64,000 nucleotides of DNA from Rhypophila decipiens. Taxonomy: Eukaryota; Ascomycota; Sordariomycetes; Sordariales; Naviculisporaceae. The notes under the pieces were generated by a model that did no database searches, was not told the origin of the DNA, and worked only from the letters and a program-made list of their open reading frames with translations. The position numbers and the translations under genes were made by a program. Shown here piece by piece: positions 9,959 through 20,366 of the stretch (position 1 is its first letter; the number at the start of each line of letters is the position of its first letter). The DNA lies in NCBI GenBank assembly GCA_033297075.1, contig MU858083.1:183302-247301 (forward strand). The letters run 5' to 3'.

Positions 9959-10920
9959 CTATGGCTTCCTCGCAACGGTGACAGTGTACTTTTGGTGGAT
10001 CCCCTCCTCGGACTGAATGTCAGCCAAGGCCTGCTTGCTCAGCCTGTCGAGATCGTCCCCAGAAACTCCCTCGGCTCCGCCCAGCATCTTACGCAACAGC
10101 TCGGGGTAATTCGGCACCAGCTTCTCCATGACGTATTTGCCCATGGATATGCTGTTGGGGGTCTTGCGGGACGGCACAAACGAGAACTCGAATGTCTGCA
10201 CGCTGATAATCTCCAAGCCTGCATCTTTCATCAGAGATGCGGCACCCGATCCCGCCGTGGTCGAGAGACCGGCCTTGTGAGCAGCCGCCACAACGCGGTG
10301 ATGCCAGTCCCAGTTTGTGTTGAGACGCTCGGAAGTGCCTGCGCGGTAAAAGACCCAGTCAAGGTCCTGGTGCTCAATGATGCCGCCCGAGCTGAGGGAT
10401 CGGGCGGCAGTGGCAAAGTAGCGCGTCCAGTCGTTGATGCCGAGGAACAACATACGGCCAAATATGTAATCAAGCGAGTTGGGGGCAAAGATGTCGTCAA
10501 CTTGGCCAGCCGCAGGCTTTTCAACGTCCAGAACGTTTCCAGTTGCCCAGACAACATTGGATGGGGCAATCTTCAAGACTCGCTCGGGAATGGGTGAGAG
10601 ATCAAGGCCATAGATGGTGGCAGAAGGACGGGTCAGGTCGGCAATCTGCAGAGTGGCAATGCCTGTGCCACAGCCAACATCAACAGCCTTGGAGATGCGA
10701 GGAAAGTGCTCGATGGGGGCCAAGACTGGGCGGCCTCCAATCATCTCGACGATGGCCGCCGCCTGGGCGTCAAGACGCTCCTGCTCAACGGCACTGATGG
10801 CTAATGTTAGTTGACTGAGCACTTAGGGTTAGGGTTAGGCGCGGGAACTCACTCGTTGGGGAGAACATAGGCAGCCTCGGTGCTGTGGTAGCGACGCTGG
10901 CTGGCAACTGCAGCAGCCAT
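9959..10920 (-). CDS. Class I SAM-dependent methyltransferase
   Basis: Two exons: 10920-10853 and 10793-9959 (59-nt intron, GTGAGT...CAG; phase restores an Asp codon), 300 aa. Seen: short N-terminal segment, then the SAM-binding motif I VDVGCGTGIATLQI (from about residue 60), motif II IYGLDLSPIPE, an acidic motif III region (GNVLDVEKP), motif IV-like FAPNSLDYIFGRML, and GGIIEHQDLDWVF; it resembles the secondary-metabolism type (UMTA/LaeA-like) methyltransferases of fungi. No membrane segment. Inferred: O-, N- or C-methylation of a small molecule. It is divergently transcribed from an MFS exporter across 746 bp, which argues for a joint role. The intron carries almost three TTAGGG units. A TATAAG lies about 135 nt upstream (11054-11059). 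Confidence 0.78.
10823..10839 (+). repeat. Interstitial telomere-type repeat inside an intron
   Basis: 2.8 units of TTAGGG, the telomere unit of most filamentous fungi, located within the 59-nt intron of the methyltransferase gene. A second short array lies at 14209-14223. Confidence 0.75.
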
Positions 10921-11666
10921 GTTGATGAAAGAGTCAAGGTTTGATCTGACTTCAAGAGAATGATATTTCAGCTCGGTGTTGTGGCTAAGAAAGGAATATG
11001 GTCAGGGAACAAGAGAAGCAGGGGCTCTGCCAACGCCATGTCGATAATCCGGGCTTATATTCTACACATGGTGTAATGCATCCTTCAAGCGGCCGACGGT
11101 CATGTCAAAGAGATCTGACCTCGAACAGTCCAAGTCGCTGAGTCAGTTTGGCTCCATTCAGATGGACACCAATGTCGCACGGGTGTAATCCTGCCAAGAA
11201 AGGAGATGCAGGAGGGAGGCTGAGAAAAACGCCAAGACGCGGGTGCGGCTCAAAATCCCGTCCAGTTAACCCTATCCCACACCCACATGCAGCTAAGCGG
11301 ATATCGTTAAAGCAGAAGGGATACTATTGCAATATCCACACATCCCACATGCACCGAACGGGCATTACCAACAAACCCCGGTAACACAGGGCTGACAAAC
11401 GGCTGGCAAGCAACAGCCTATCATTTGCCATGCCATGTTCGTGGGATGGCCGATTTGTGTACAACTTGGCGAGCGCGGGAGAATGGCTTCTCCTGGATTA
11501 CACTAGCATGGTTTGGAGCTTCTTGTCCAACCCGGCCAACATGTGCTAAAACCACGTCAACAAACTCGACATCTCCAATTGATCCTTTTCAAGGACAACC
11601 ATCACAGGACATCTCCGACACCTTCAACAGAATCGAGAACAAGTCCCAACCTCCATCAACCCAAAA
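10921..11666. promoter_or_regulatory. Shared divergent promoter region (methyltransferase / MFS transporter)
   Basis: 746 bp between two ATGs on opposite strands. Contains the TATAAG near 11054-11059 for the minus-strand gene and a CA-rich leader before the MFS ATG. No clear palindromic operator recognised. Confidence 0.45.
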
Positions 11667-13406
11667 ATGACCACACCAGAGGTCCACCCGGCCCCGCCGC
11701 TGGACCACCACACCGACAAGGAAAAGGTGGCCAGCGGCACCTCCTCAGGAGGCTCCATCAGCATCACCGAAAACGACACCAGCACCGTGACCTTCAACAA
11801 GCCCGTCACGTTGCCCGAGGACATCACCATCCCGCCCAACTCGGACCCCAGCGAATCCCGCAAAAACCTCTTCCTTATCTTCATTACCCTCACCCAGCTC
11901 GTCCAGTCGATCCCCCTCGGTGCGGGCATCAACTCGGGCCTAGCCATCGGCGAGTCCCTCGGCGCGTCGGCCGTCGCGTCCACCTGGGTCGTGGCCTCGT
12001 ACCCGCTCACCCAGGGGTCGTTTGTCCTGGTCGGCGGCAGGCTGGGCGAGATCTATGGCCACAAAAATATCCTGACGGCCGGCGGGCTGTGGTGGATTCT
12101 CTGGGCGATTGCGGGTGGCTACTCGACTGATTTGGTGTCCATGTGCTTGATGCGGGGGCTTTGTGGCATGGGCGGTGGCTTGATGGCGGCGAATATCGTG
12201 GCGCTGATTGGAGTTACGTTTCCGCCCGGGAAGAAGAGGAATCTGGGAATGGCGCTGTTTGGGGCCATGGCGCCGGTGGGAGCGGCTGGTGGGTCGTTGG
12301 TTGCGGCGGTTATTATTCAGTTGGCGCATTGGAAGTGGTTGTTTTTTATGCTGTGAGTCGATGATTCTTTTTCTTGGTTTGATGAGTTGTTATTTGGTAC
12401 TAATAACATACAGTGGTCTTCTTGGCTTTGTCGTCTATGGCATCACAATTGCCTCAGTCCCCGCCGACAGGCCTGTGGATCCAAACGGGTCCATCGACTA
12501 TGGCGGCGCCTACTTTGGAGTCGGAGGTCTGATTCTCTTCAACTTTGTCTGGAAGTAAGTCAACAAACCTCAAAGCGTCAAAGTCACTCCTCCTAACACC
12601 CTCACAGCCAAGCCCCCCTAGTAGGCTGGTCAGAGCCCTATGAAATCGCCCTGCTCATCGTAGCCGCTCTCCACTTGGCTGCCTTCTGCTACTGGGAGAC
12701 TCGCGTCGCCAAGGAACCCATCCTGCCCTTCAACATCTGGAAGGCCCCCTCGTTCGGCAAGCTCATGCTGGCCATTTTCTTCTCCTTTATGAGTCTGGGC
12801 ATCTACTTCTGGTACATGAACATTTACATGCAGACCATCCGCGGCGACAGTCTCATCATGACTGGTGTCCAATACCTCCCCCTCACCATCGTCGGCGCCG
12901 CCAACTCCTTCTTTGCCGCCTGGCTGGTCCCCCGTGTGCCGGCACAAGTCATCATCGGCGCTGGATGCTGCGCCATGGTCACCATCAACATCCTTTTGGC
13001 CACCGTCCCGGCAGACTTGACCTACTGGGCCATGTGCTTCCCGGCCATGTTCCTGTCGGCCTTTACCATTGATCTTATTGTCACCAGTGCGCAGATTATT
13101 GCCAGCAACACGGTGCCCATGAAGCACCAGGGTGCGGCTGCGTCGCTGGTTGGTACACTGTTGAGCTACGGCATGAGCACCGGGCTGGGCTTTGCTGGTA
13201 CCGTCGAAGTCAACACTTTTGAGGACGGGAGAAACCTTCTCAGGGGTTACCACTCGGCTGCCTGGTTGGCTGTGGGCATGTCTGGCTTTGCACTGGTTCT
13301 GTGCTTCTTTATTCGTATCCCCAAGGATACTAGAGAGGGATGGGCCGAGGATGACGCCGAGGCTCAGGCAAGGGCGCAGGCTGAGAAGGTCACGGTGCAG
13401 ACGTAG
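11667..13406 (+). CDS. MFS transporter, DHA2-type multidrug/metabolite exporter
   Basis: Three exons: 11667-12352, 12414-12554 and 12608-13406; introns of 61 and 53 nt (GTGAGT...CAG, GTAAGT...CAG) in matching phase give 541 aa. Seen: a hydrophilic N-terminal tail of about 65 residues, then many hydrophobic helices, MFS motif A as GGRLGEIYGHKN (residues 123-134), and a motif-C-like stretch GAMAPVGAAGGSL; a hydrophilic tail ends the protein (EGWAEDDAEAQARAQAEK). Known: this pattern fits 14-helix drug:H+ antiporters related to yeast ATR1/YOR378W. Inferred: export of a small molecule from the cell, plausibly the product of the neighbouring methyltransferase and tyrosinase. Confidence 0.85.
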
Positions 13407-14322
13407 GGGGAATGCTGGCAGTTAATACTTGAGGATATAGATTGCATTTTACATAGCCAGCGCTGGGAGCATTCGTTTCTACCCTAAACCTAAGGATCTA
13501 ATAACTTAATAATCATTTCGTTGAATTTATGCGGGTTTGACGATTTATGAATAAGAGCGAATAATTTTGTAGACAGGGCTTAGTTCGTAGCCTCTTCGGT
13601 GGAGGAAAACTTTATGTTGTATATAGCGTGTCATATAGAGTGTGGTTTTTTATCACGTAGAAAACAAGGTTCGCAACTTTCGTAGATCAAACTTTACTAA
13701 GGATTACTCTAAGGATTCGTAGACTATAGTACTATATCTAACTGTAGAATTTCAATTAAGGATTGCCATATGGGCTTGCAACAGTATAAAACATACAAGA
13801 TTTATTTAACAATGCATAAGAGAGCTGCAACGAACTGTGCTGTTAATGATTTCTCGAAGACGTTTCCTTTAACATGGCCAATCCTAATCGTAATTTTTTT
13901 TCAAAAGGGTTTATCCATATGAAAGATTGACGGGCTAGAAGAACGAAAGCAACTTGCCGAGTGTCACGGCGAGCCGTGATAACACAAGCGATAGTGCCCT
14001 ATTGAAACTGCTATATAACACATAATTCTAAGGCTGGCTTGCAGCTTAGAATTTGGCATCCTTTTTAAGGAGGTTTGGCCTAGTGGTGTGGTTCTAGATT
14101 CCCAAATCGTCACACCGAGCACACTCTGAGCATGTTAGTGCAAGAAAGGGCCAAATAAAGCCAAGTCTGACAGCATTACCATTACTACAGTAACTACACC
14201 AGTCTATTTTAGGGTTAGGGTTATTTCTACATTGTTACATACACATAGTACCCTCTACTTACATGTAGATGTAACCCAAAAGTCGATCAGTCCCACTCAA
14301 CACTATCCACCTCGATCCCCGT
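13407..14322. other. AT-rich intergenic region, probably decayed repeat DNA
   Basis: About 900 bases without gene. The part 13440-14060 is rich in TA steps and has no long open frame on either strand, as in RIP-decayed sequence. A weak A-box-like TGGCCTAGTGGT lies at about 14086-14097 without a tRNA body. TTAGGG units occur at 14209-14223. Confidence 0.5.
14209..14223 (+). repeat. Interstitial telomere-type repeat (2.5 x TTAGGG)
   Basis: TTAGGGTTAGGGTTA in the gap between the MFS gene and the secreted-protein gene, about 3.4 kb from the first such array and in the same orientation. Confidence 0.75.
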
Positions 14323-15074
14323 CTAAAAGTTCTGGGCAGAGACAGCGCCCGAAGTGACACCCTTCACCTTGCCGTTGGTAGTCAGGATCTCCAAGGCATT
14401 GCCCAAGGCCCACTGGTGGAACTGAGAGAAGTCTGCGAAGCGAAAATGTCAATTTTGAACTACCTTCACGTTTGTTGAGTGAAGGACGGTACGTACTCTG
14501 AATGTGGCCAGTCTCGCAGCCGTGAGCGGACCAAGTAAGCTGGGTCTCGTACTTGGAGTAGAAGCGAGCCTCGATGGTGATCCAGTAGCCGTAGAAGAAA
14601 CCGCTGCCGTCATGGTATGCGAGCGGCAGGGTGGGTTTGTGGTGCTCGAATCTCTGCTTGAAGGAGCCATCGGCCTTTACCGTGTGCTCGAGCAGCTTCT
14701 CGGTCACATTGTACAGGCCACCCGAGGTCTGGAACTCGCTGGTGCGGATGGCACCGACGACGTTGTCCCTTCCGCGCGTCTCCCAGGGTGAGGCGCCGAG
14801 CCACTCGGGGTGGAAGACTGGGTCATGTTAGAGAATGGTTTTTTAATAAAAAGGCACCATTGAACTTACAGTCATTCATTAGCTTTTCAGCATCCTTGGC
14901 GTTGACACCGAGAATACGGGTCGTGATGGACTCGGCGTAGTCGGCGCTACTGGGGCACTTGCAAGGCAAGGGGGTGTTGGCATCGCAAGCCGGGAGAGAA
15001 GGGGCAGCGGTGGGCTTTGCGGTAGCCCCTAAGGCCAGGAGAGTGACGGTGGAGAGAATAGCTGAGAACTTCAT
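14323..15074 (-). CDS. Secreted protein of unknown function (possible Bet v 1/NTF2-like fold)
   Basis: Three exons: 15074-14870, 14817-14497 and 14432-14323 (52- and 64-nt introns, GTAAGT...CAG and GTACGT...CAG), 211 aa. I start at MKFSAIL (15074) rather than the in-frame ATG 15 nt upstream because it gives a standard signal peptide (residues 1-19, cut before KPTAAPS). After a Cys-containing stretch (CDANTPLPCKCPSS) comes one globular domain with YAESITTRILG, LMNDFFHPEWLGAS, VEKLL-like LLEHTVKADGSFKQ, a strand-rich middle (FYGYWITIEARFYS), LTWSAHG and a C-terminal helix FHQWALGNALEIL. The strand pattern followed by a long final helix suggests a Bet v 1 (SRPBCC) or NTF2-like fold, but I do not recognise the family. 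It is divergent from the tyrosinase gene, which is also secreted. Confidence 0.7.
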
Positions 15075-16186
15075 GATTGTCTGTGTCAAGTGAGAAGGCT
15101 TGATGCTGGATGACCTTTCTGTTCTCGATGCAGCAAACTATGGATACTATATGTACCTGCACATGCCAGGCTCAATGCATAGCCATATTCAACACGAAGA
15201 GGTTGATTGCAAATCGACTAATAGCATGTGGGCTAGGTCAGGGGCTACAGCCTACCATGTGCCTACTACGGTGCTTCTGGCATCAGCATGGCAAGGATTT
15301 GGCCCAGGGCGTCGGGCTTGGCCCCGCCCACACCGACATAGGCTCTTGTCCTTCTAGAAGCTGAAGGGTGACATTGTGCTTGGGGCTGGGCCGCACATGG
15401 CGCCTGCTGGACGGCGGCAGGCGGGCCGTTGGGGACAGCCCTGTCCCACGTTATGATTTCGGCCAATGTGGGAGTGGGATGGGGCACAGCCGCACTGGCA
15501 TCTTTCGCACTCCACTGACTCGGGATATCAGCTCTGTTCAGATGAGGCACAGCTTTGCTGGAATCTCCGGCGCTCTAGTTGGCTTAGTTCCAGTCTGGAT
15601 GCTACCCTGGCCCATCCGGCTTGATTCGGTAGACAATCTGAATCTGGTCAGCGCCAATCACCAGTATGTGGTGACCAACATATGACGGTTCATCTTCATC
15701 CTTCGCATCCTGCCTCGTGTCTCACGAACCCAGAGACCCCGCAGCTTTCCCTTTTCTAGAAGCTGAGGAATCCTCGGTGAGCTGAGGATGGCTGACGAGA
15801 TGGACGGTCGAATGACATGTCCGTGTCCCCTGACTCGATGCCTACTTGGCCACATTTTTGCTTGGGGGTGTGTGATGAGTACTCACCTTGTGCGAATTTG
15901 AGAACACGCTAGGCTCGGGGAAAATACCCTTCTCGTCGTAGGAAGAACATGGCTTGAAGCTTAGACTATCGTTGTAGGTAAAAGCTGGCTCTGGCTGCGG
16001 CGACGACTTGGCTCTCACCCAGGGACTCGGAGTATTGTTGCCAGATCAGAGAGTATAAAAACTGCCAGTTCGCTGTTTTCACTCTAAATAAGATGTGGTC
16101 ACCACCTGAAGACCACACTACACTCCTCCAGGGACATATCCAGTCGTTTCTTTCATTTCGATCGTCCGTGTTACTACCACGTCACG
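15075..16186. promoter_or_regulatory. Divergent intergenic region between two secreted-protein genes
   Basis: About 1.1 kb between the ATGs of the minus-strand secreted protein and the plus-strand tyrosinase. A TATAAAA is at 16054-16060, 127 nt before the tyrosinase ATG. CTTTTCTAGAAGCTGA-type segments occur twice (near 15350-15365 and 15751-15766). No gene seen. Confidence 0.5.
16054..16060 (+). promoter_or_regulatory. TATA box of the tyrosinase gene
   Basis: TATAAAA 127 nt upstream of the ATG at 16187. Confidence 0.5.
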
Positions 16187-17455
16187 ATGAAGTTCCAGTA
16201 TCTCTCTGCGTGCCTTGCATCGCTGGCTGCCGTCAGCAATGTGAATGCTGCACCCCACAAAGACCCGGAGGCCATTGCAACGAAACAAATCAACCAAATG
16301 GATGCAAAGTATAAGCAGTATATCCAGGACACCATCAAGACCCGCAAGACTGGATGCACGTCCAAGAACATAATCAAGCGTCAGGAATGGTACTGTCACA
16401 CTGCATTCCCGCAAAGTTTATCTGGTCCGATTGACTAACATGGCTGTGATATCCCAGGGGCTCCCTATCCAAGCCGGAGCGCAAGTCTTACATTGACGCT
16501 GTGTATTGCTTGCAGAAGAAGGCACCCCAAGGCCGCAACAAGGGCATCCCCGGCTCACAAAGTCGGTTCGATGACTTTGCCGGGACGCACATTCAGCAGG
16601 CGCCATTCGTGCACTTCTCGGGACTCTTCTTCCACTTCCACCGGTACTTTGTCTGGCTCTACGAAAAGGCCCTCCGCGAAGAATGCGGATACAAGGGCGC
16701 CCAACCGTACTGGGACTGGACCCTATCATGGAAAGACCCCTCCAAATCCACCGTCTTTGACGGCTCCCCCTACTCCCTAGGCAGCAACGGCAAGAAGGTC
16801 CCCCACGGGCCCACCACCATCAGAGCGTACGGCATCGTCATGGACATCCCGCCCGGAACCGGCGGCGGGTGCGTCGAAAAGGGCCCCTTCAGCCAAGACA
16901 AGTACACCCTCAGCCTAGGCCCCAACGTCTTTGAGCCCTACGGCCCCGACGGTGGTCTCGGCTACAACCCCCGCTGCCTGAAACGAGACCTCAACCCGTA
17001 CTGGACCAACAACACCCGGCCCGCCAAGGTGCTCGAGGCCTTGACTGCCTGCCAAGACATTGGCTGCTTCGACACCATTGTCGAGTCTCTCGATGGCACC
17101 CATGCCGGCGGACATTTCGGCCAGGGCGGCATGGGACTGGACACCTTTGCCAGCCCGGGCGACCCGGCGTTCTGGCTGCATCATGGCCAGGTGGATAGGA
17201 TGTGGTCGCTGTGGCAGGGCCAGAACCCGCGCAATCGGACGCTGCAGACTGCTCAGACGGGGACTGCTTTCAATAGTGAGATGGAATCTATGACTGGGCT
17301 TTTGGGTGACCTATGCTGACAATCATGATATAGATCCACCCAGCGCAAACGTCACTCTAAACACGTTGGTTGACGCCGGCATCGTGGGAGAAAAGAAGTC
17401 TGTCAAGGACGTCTCGTCGACCATTGATGGGCCTTTCTGCTACATGTATGTCTAA
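16187..17455 (+). CDS. Secreted short-type tyrosinase (type-3 copper oxidase)
   Basis: Three exons: 16187-16389, 16458-17275 and 17334-17455 (68- and 58-nt introns), 380 aa. Seen: signal peptide (residues 1-21), CuA ligands His112, His120 and His129 (in FHFHRYFVWLYE), then the hallmark CGYKGAQPYWDW, and CuB ligands His283 and His287 (GTHAGGHFGQGG) plus His310 in DPAFWLHHGQVDRMW. The protein ends about 70 residues after CuB, so it lacks the long C-terminal lid of melanin tyrosinases. Known: such short secreted tyrosinases oxidise phenols or peptide-bound tyrosines; relatives (for example UstQ) work in fungal metabolite pathways. Inferred: oxidation of a phenolic product outside the cell or in the secretory path. 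Neighbours are a secreted protein, an exporter, and an NmrA-like reductase. Confidence 0.9.
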
Positions 17456-18097
17456 CCTTGATGTTTCAGGCTGTGATTTGGATCGTGGAGGATTCGTTTC
17501 GTGTATACTTTTCTTCTCAAAACAAAGGTCACACATTGAACCATTGGACACCCCTTGGAGGTATTATCTTGTTCTATGCCATTGAGGGCTTTCCATATTC
17601 CATCTTAGATTTAGTCACCGCAACAATGCAAATTCCATTTGATTGTCTAGCTATTGTATCTCTTGTGTTCACGTAACCATCACACGAACCCAAAGTCGAC
17701 GGCCTGCTGTACTAATCTCTTTTCATTAAAGCAAATCAAACAGACCCTTGCTCTTGCAGGTAGCCCTTCTCGAAGAGTCAAGAGTATATTGCTATTTTGG
17801 ACAGCGCAATTTCGACACAAATTGAACCTGAAGTTGAATTATTCGTCAAAACTCGTCAATTTGGCCCACTTGGTGGCATTTCTTGTACCTTCGTCACCAA
17901 TAGGCCGTCGGCACCCAACGGCCAAAAAAAAAAAGCAAGGATCCGTTTGATCTTTCAAAAGATGGGAGATTGTCACATCAAACCTGTAATTAAAACACAG
18001 CGTCAAGATGCTTCAAGAACAAAGCGGCAAATCCATACCAAAAAATCATTCATTGCAACTGTCTCACCAAGGTAGGCACCTAAACCAGGAATACCAC
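17456..18097. other. Convergent 3' intergenic region
   Basis: About 640 bases between the ends of the tyrosinase and NmrA-like genes; includes a 12-base A run near 17924. No gene or RNA seen. Confidence 0.5.
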
Positions 18098-19059
18098 TCA
18101 AGCAAACCCCGCAATAATCGCCTCCAGATCCTTGTCACTAAGCTGCTTAATCCCCAGCAGCTCATTATCCGTCTTGTCAAACTTGGCTCCATACCCCTCG
18201 CCCCAGATGGCGGCCTTGATAAAGTTGTACACAAACACATCCGGGTTGGGCTTGTCCTTCTTGAGCTCCTCCCACGCCTGTGCCACCAACTCATCGGTGC
18301 TAGCATCCGTCACCGTCCACCCCTCGGCGCCGACAGCCTTCTTGGCAATCTCCAACAAGCCCTTGGAGCTGACCACGGCCGAAGAGACATACACCGGCCT
18401 GTTCTTGGTCTCCTCAAACTTTTGGAACGAGCCGACGACCGCCTTGCCGATGCTCTCCAGCGTGGTGGCGCTAAACAGCCTCTCACCGCCGTCATAGAGC
18501 GTAATCTTCTTGTTCTTGGCGTCGAGGACAAAGCCGACCATGATGCCCCAGTCGAGGAAGGGGCCGTTGAGGATGATGGAGTAGGTGAAGCTCGGATTGG
18601 CAGCCGCCTTTTCCTTGAGGAGCTTCTGCACGGCCACCTTGTCGCCGTAGACGGGGAGGGCAGCGGCCTTGGGATGGACTGTGTTGGAGCCAAAGTCGGA
18701 GGGGATGAAGCGCTTGACCCCGGCGGCGGCGGCCGCCTCCACGAGCAGGAGTTGCTTGTCGATGGCGAGCGAGCCCAGTGTGGAGACGACGGCGTCTTGG
18801 CCTTTAAGGGCGGCCGTGAGGGACGAGAGAGAGCTGTAGTCGACGGTGGTGGTGCTTACGCCGGCCGGGACCTTGGCGGCTGAGGCATCGCGGGTCAGGG
18901 CCGTGACTTTGAAGCCGGCTGAGAGGAGCTGGGTTACGATGGCGGGGCCGAGGTTGCCGGTTGCCTGTGGAGGGGGGGATGTTAGGCTATTTTGTGGAAA
19001 TGGTGGGGGAGGGGTGGTGGACTTACGCCTGCAATGGCGACTCTGGTGATGGGGCTCAT
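18098..19059 (-). CDS. NmrA-like / isoflavone reductase-like NAD(P)-dependent oxidoreductase
   Basis: Two exons: 19059-19027 (11 codons) and 18964-18098, joined over a 62-nt intron that cuts the dinucleotide-binding loop; 299 aa. Seen: Rossmann motif VAIAGATGNLGP (GxxGxxG, residues 11-17), LTRD after the second strand, AVVSTLGS, a conserved VKRFIPSDFGSN segment and a C-terminal helical part. Known: this is the PF05368 atypical short-chain reductase family, including isoflavone and pinoresinol reductases and many fungal aromatic-pathway enzymes. The lysine of the plant catalytic motif is present in the YGDKVAVQKLL helix. Inferred: reduction of an aromatic or quinone intermediate; location beside the tyrosinase fits but is not proof. 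Confidence 0.8.
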
Positions 19060-20366
19060 TGTGAATGTGTTGGTGTTGGTGGTGGTGTTGGTATACCTAT
19101 TGCCATTGACCTACTCGGCCGTTGGAGTCGGTTGGACCTCCTAATATAGAACCGTACCCACTACCGCACCATCAATGGCACAATCAAACGACCCATCTTC
19201 TCTTTGTCAGCATGGGAGCTCCAAGCTGGAAGCTGCCCCTGTGCCCCTCCATCGAGAGCTCCCATTCTCGCGCCCGTAAGACCAGTGTACCACCGTCGCT
19301 CGTCCGGTCGGCGGACGACGTGGGTCGGGAGGTAGATCTTCAGGGGTCGGGTTGGGGACTTCGGTGGCTGATGCATTTGTCAGGGGGGTTCGCTGTCTTC
19401 CACCCCTATTCCGCTGTCGGTTAGCGCCCGAGGGTGTCCATATAGTGTAGAGTGCTCGTTTCGAGTACGGGTGTAGCGTACTCGGAATATTAGGGTACGG
19501 GGAATGTCAGCACGGGTCCCGGTTCCGAGTTCCGGTTAATTAGTGATTGCGGGCCGCCATCTGATGAAGCTTAGTACGCCACACCGTCTCATCCCACATC
19601 CCACATCCCACATGGATTCGCCATAGATCTCACTCACAGATCTCACTCGCATATCCCACTTGCCGCCCGAGAAGGAACATGGGTAGGCAGCAACCTGCAC
19701 AAAGTCACTCGGTGCCTGACTATCAACCATGGACCAAACTAACCTCCGCCAACCTCCCGGCGCAGGACAGCTAACAACAATCCTCTCCGGTCGCATCCAG
19801 GCCATTAAAACCTGCAAAAGTAAGTGTGATGATTACGTTATTTCTGACTATTTTGGACTCTAAACTCTACTATTCCACGCTATTCTATTCAGTAATTCGC
19901 GTTACGCGCTAGTTAGGACTTACTATTACAGCCTTTCGTATTACGCACTATTTACTTTCTTTTTCTCTTTTCCTTAGCTTAGTATCTTCGTAATACTATA
20001 ATAGCTAAATAGGCGTATTTATTCCTAGTGATTATATGGATTTGTAACTGTATGTACTTATGCGTGGTAGACAATCTACAAGCTCCCATCTGTGTGGGAT
20101 AGCTAACCTACTCTAGAATACTAAGTAAGCTAGCAAACCTAATGTGACACAAGCCGGTCCGTCCTTTGCGACCAGATCGATCGTATACATGCTTCCCGTC
20201 GCCAACTCAGCTAAAAATCACTTGTAGACCACTGATTGCGTCCGTAAATATCAACTACCTTTAACTAGTGTAGTTTCAAGGTCTGATATATATGGAGGAA
20301 CATAGTCGAGACCGATGGGACAGAGGATCAGATCCAGCCCCCAACAGCCCCCTGTTATATTCAAGG
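19060..20366. other. Intergenic region with CATCCCA triplet repeat and AT-rich block
   Basis: About 1.3 kb. 19590-19613 holds three tandem ACATCCC units; the same word occurs singly near 9080 and 11340. The block 19830-20110 is AT-rich with many TA steps and stops in all frames. No gene recognised. Confidence 0.5.

Noticed and set aside
14086..14097. A-box-like TGGCCTAGTGGT suggesting a tRNA
   Set aside because: Last consensus base differs and no cloverleaf or spaced B box can be drawn.
14323..17455. Fungal RiPP (ustiloxin-type) locus around the tyrosinase
   Set aside because: No repeated precursor peptide with KR sites and no UstY-type HxxHC protein was found nearby.
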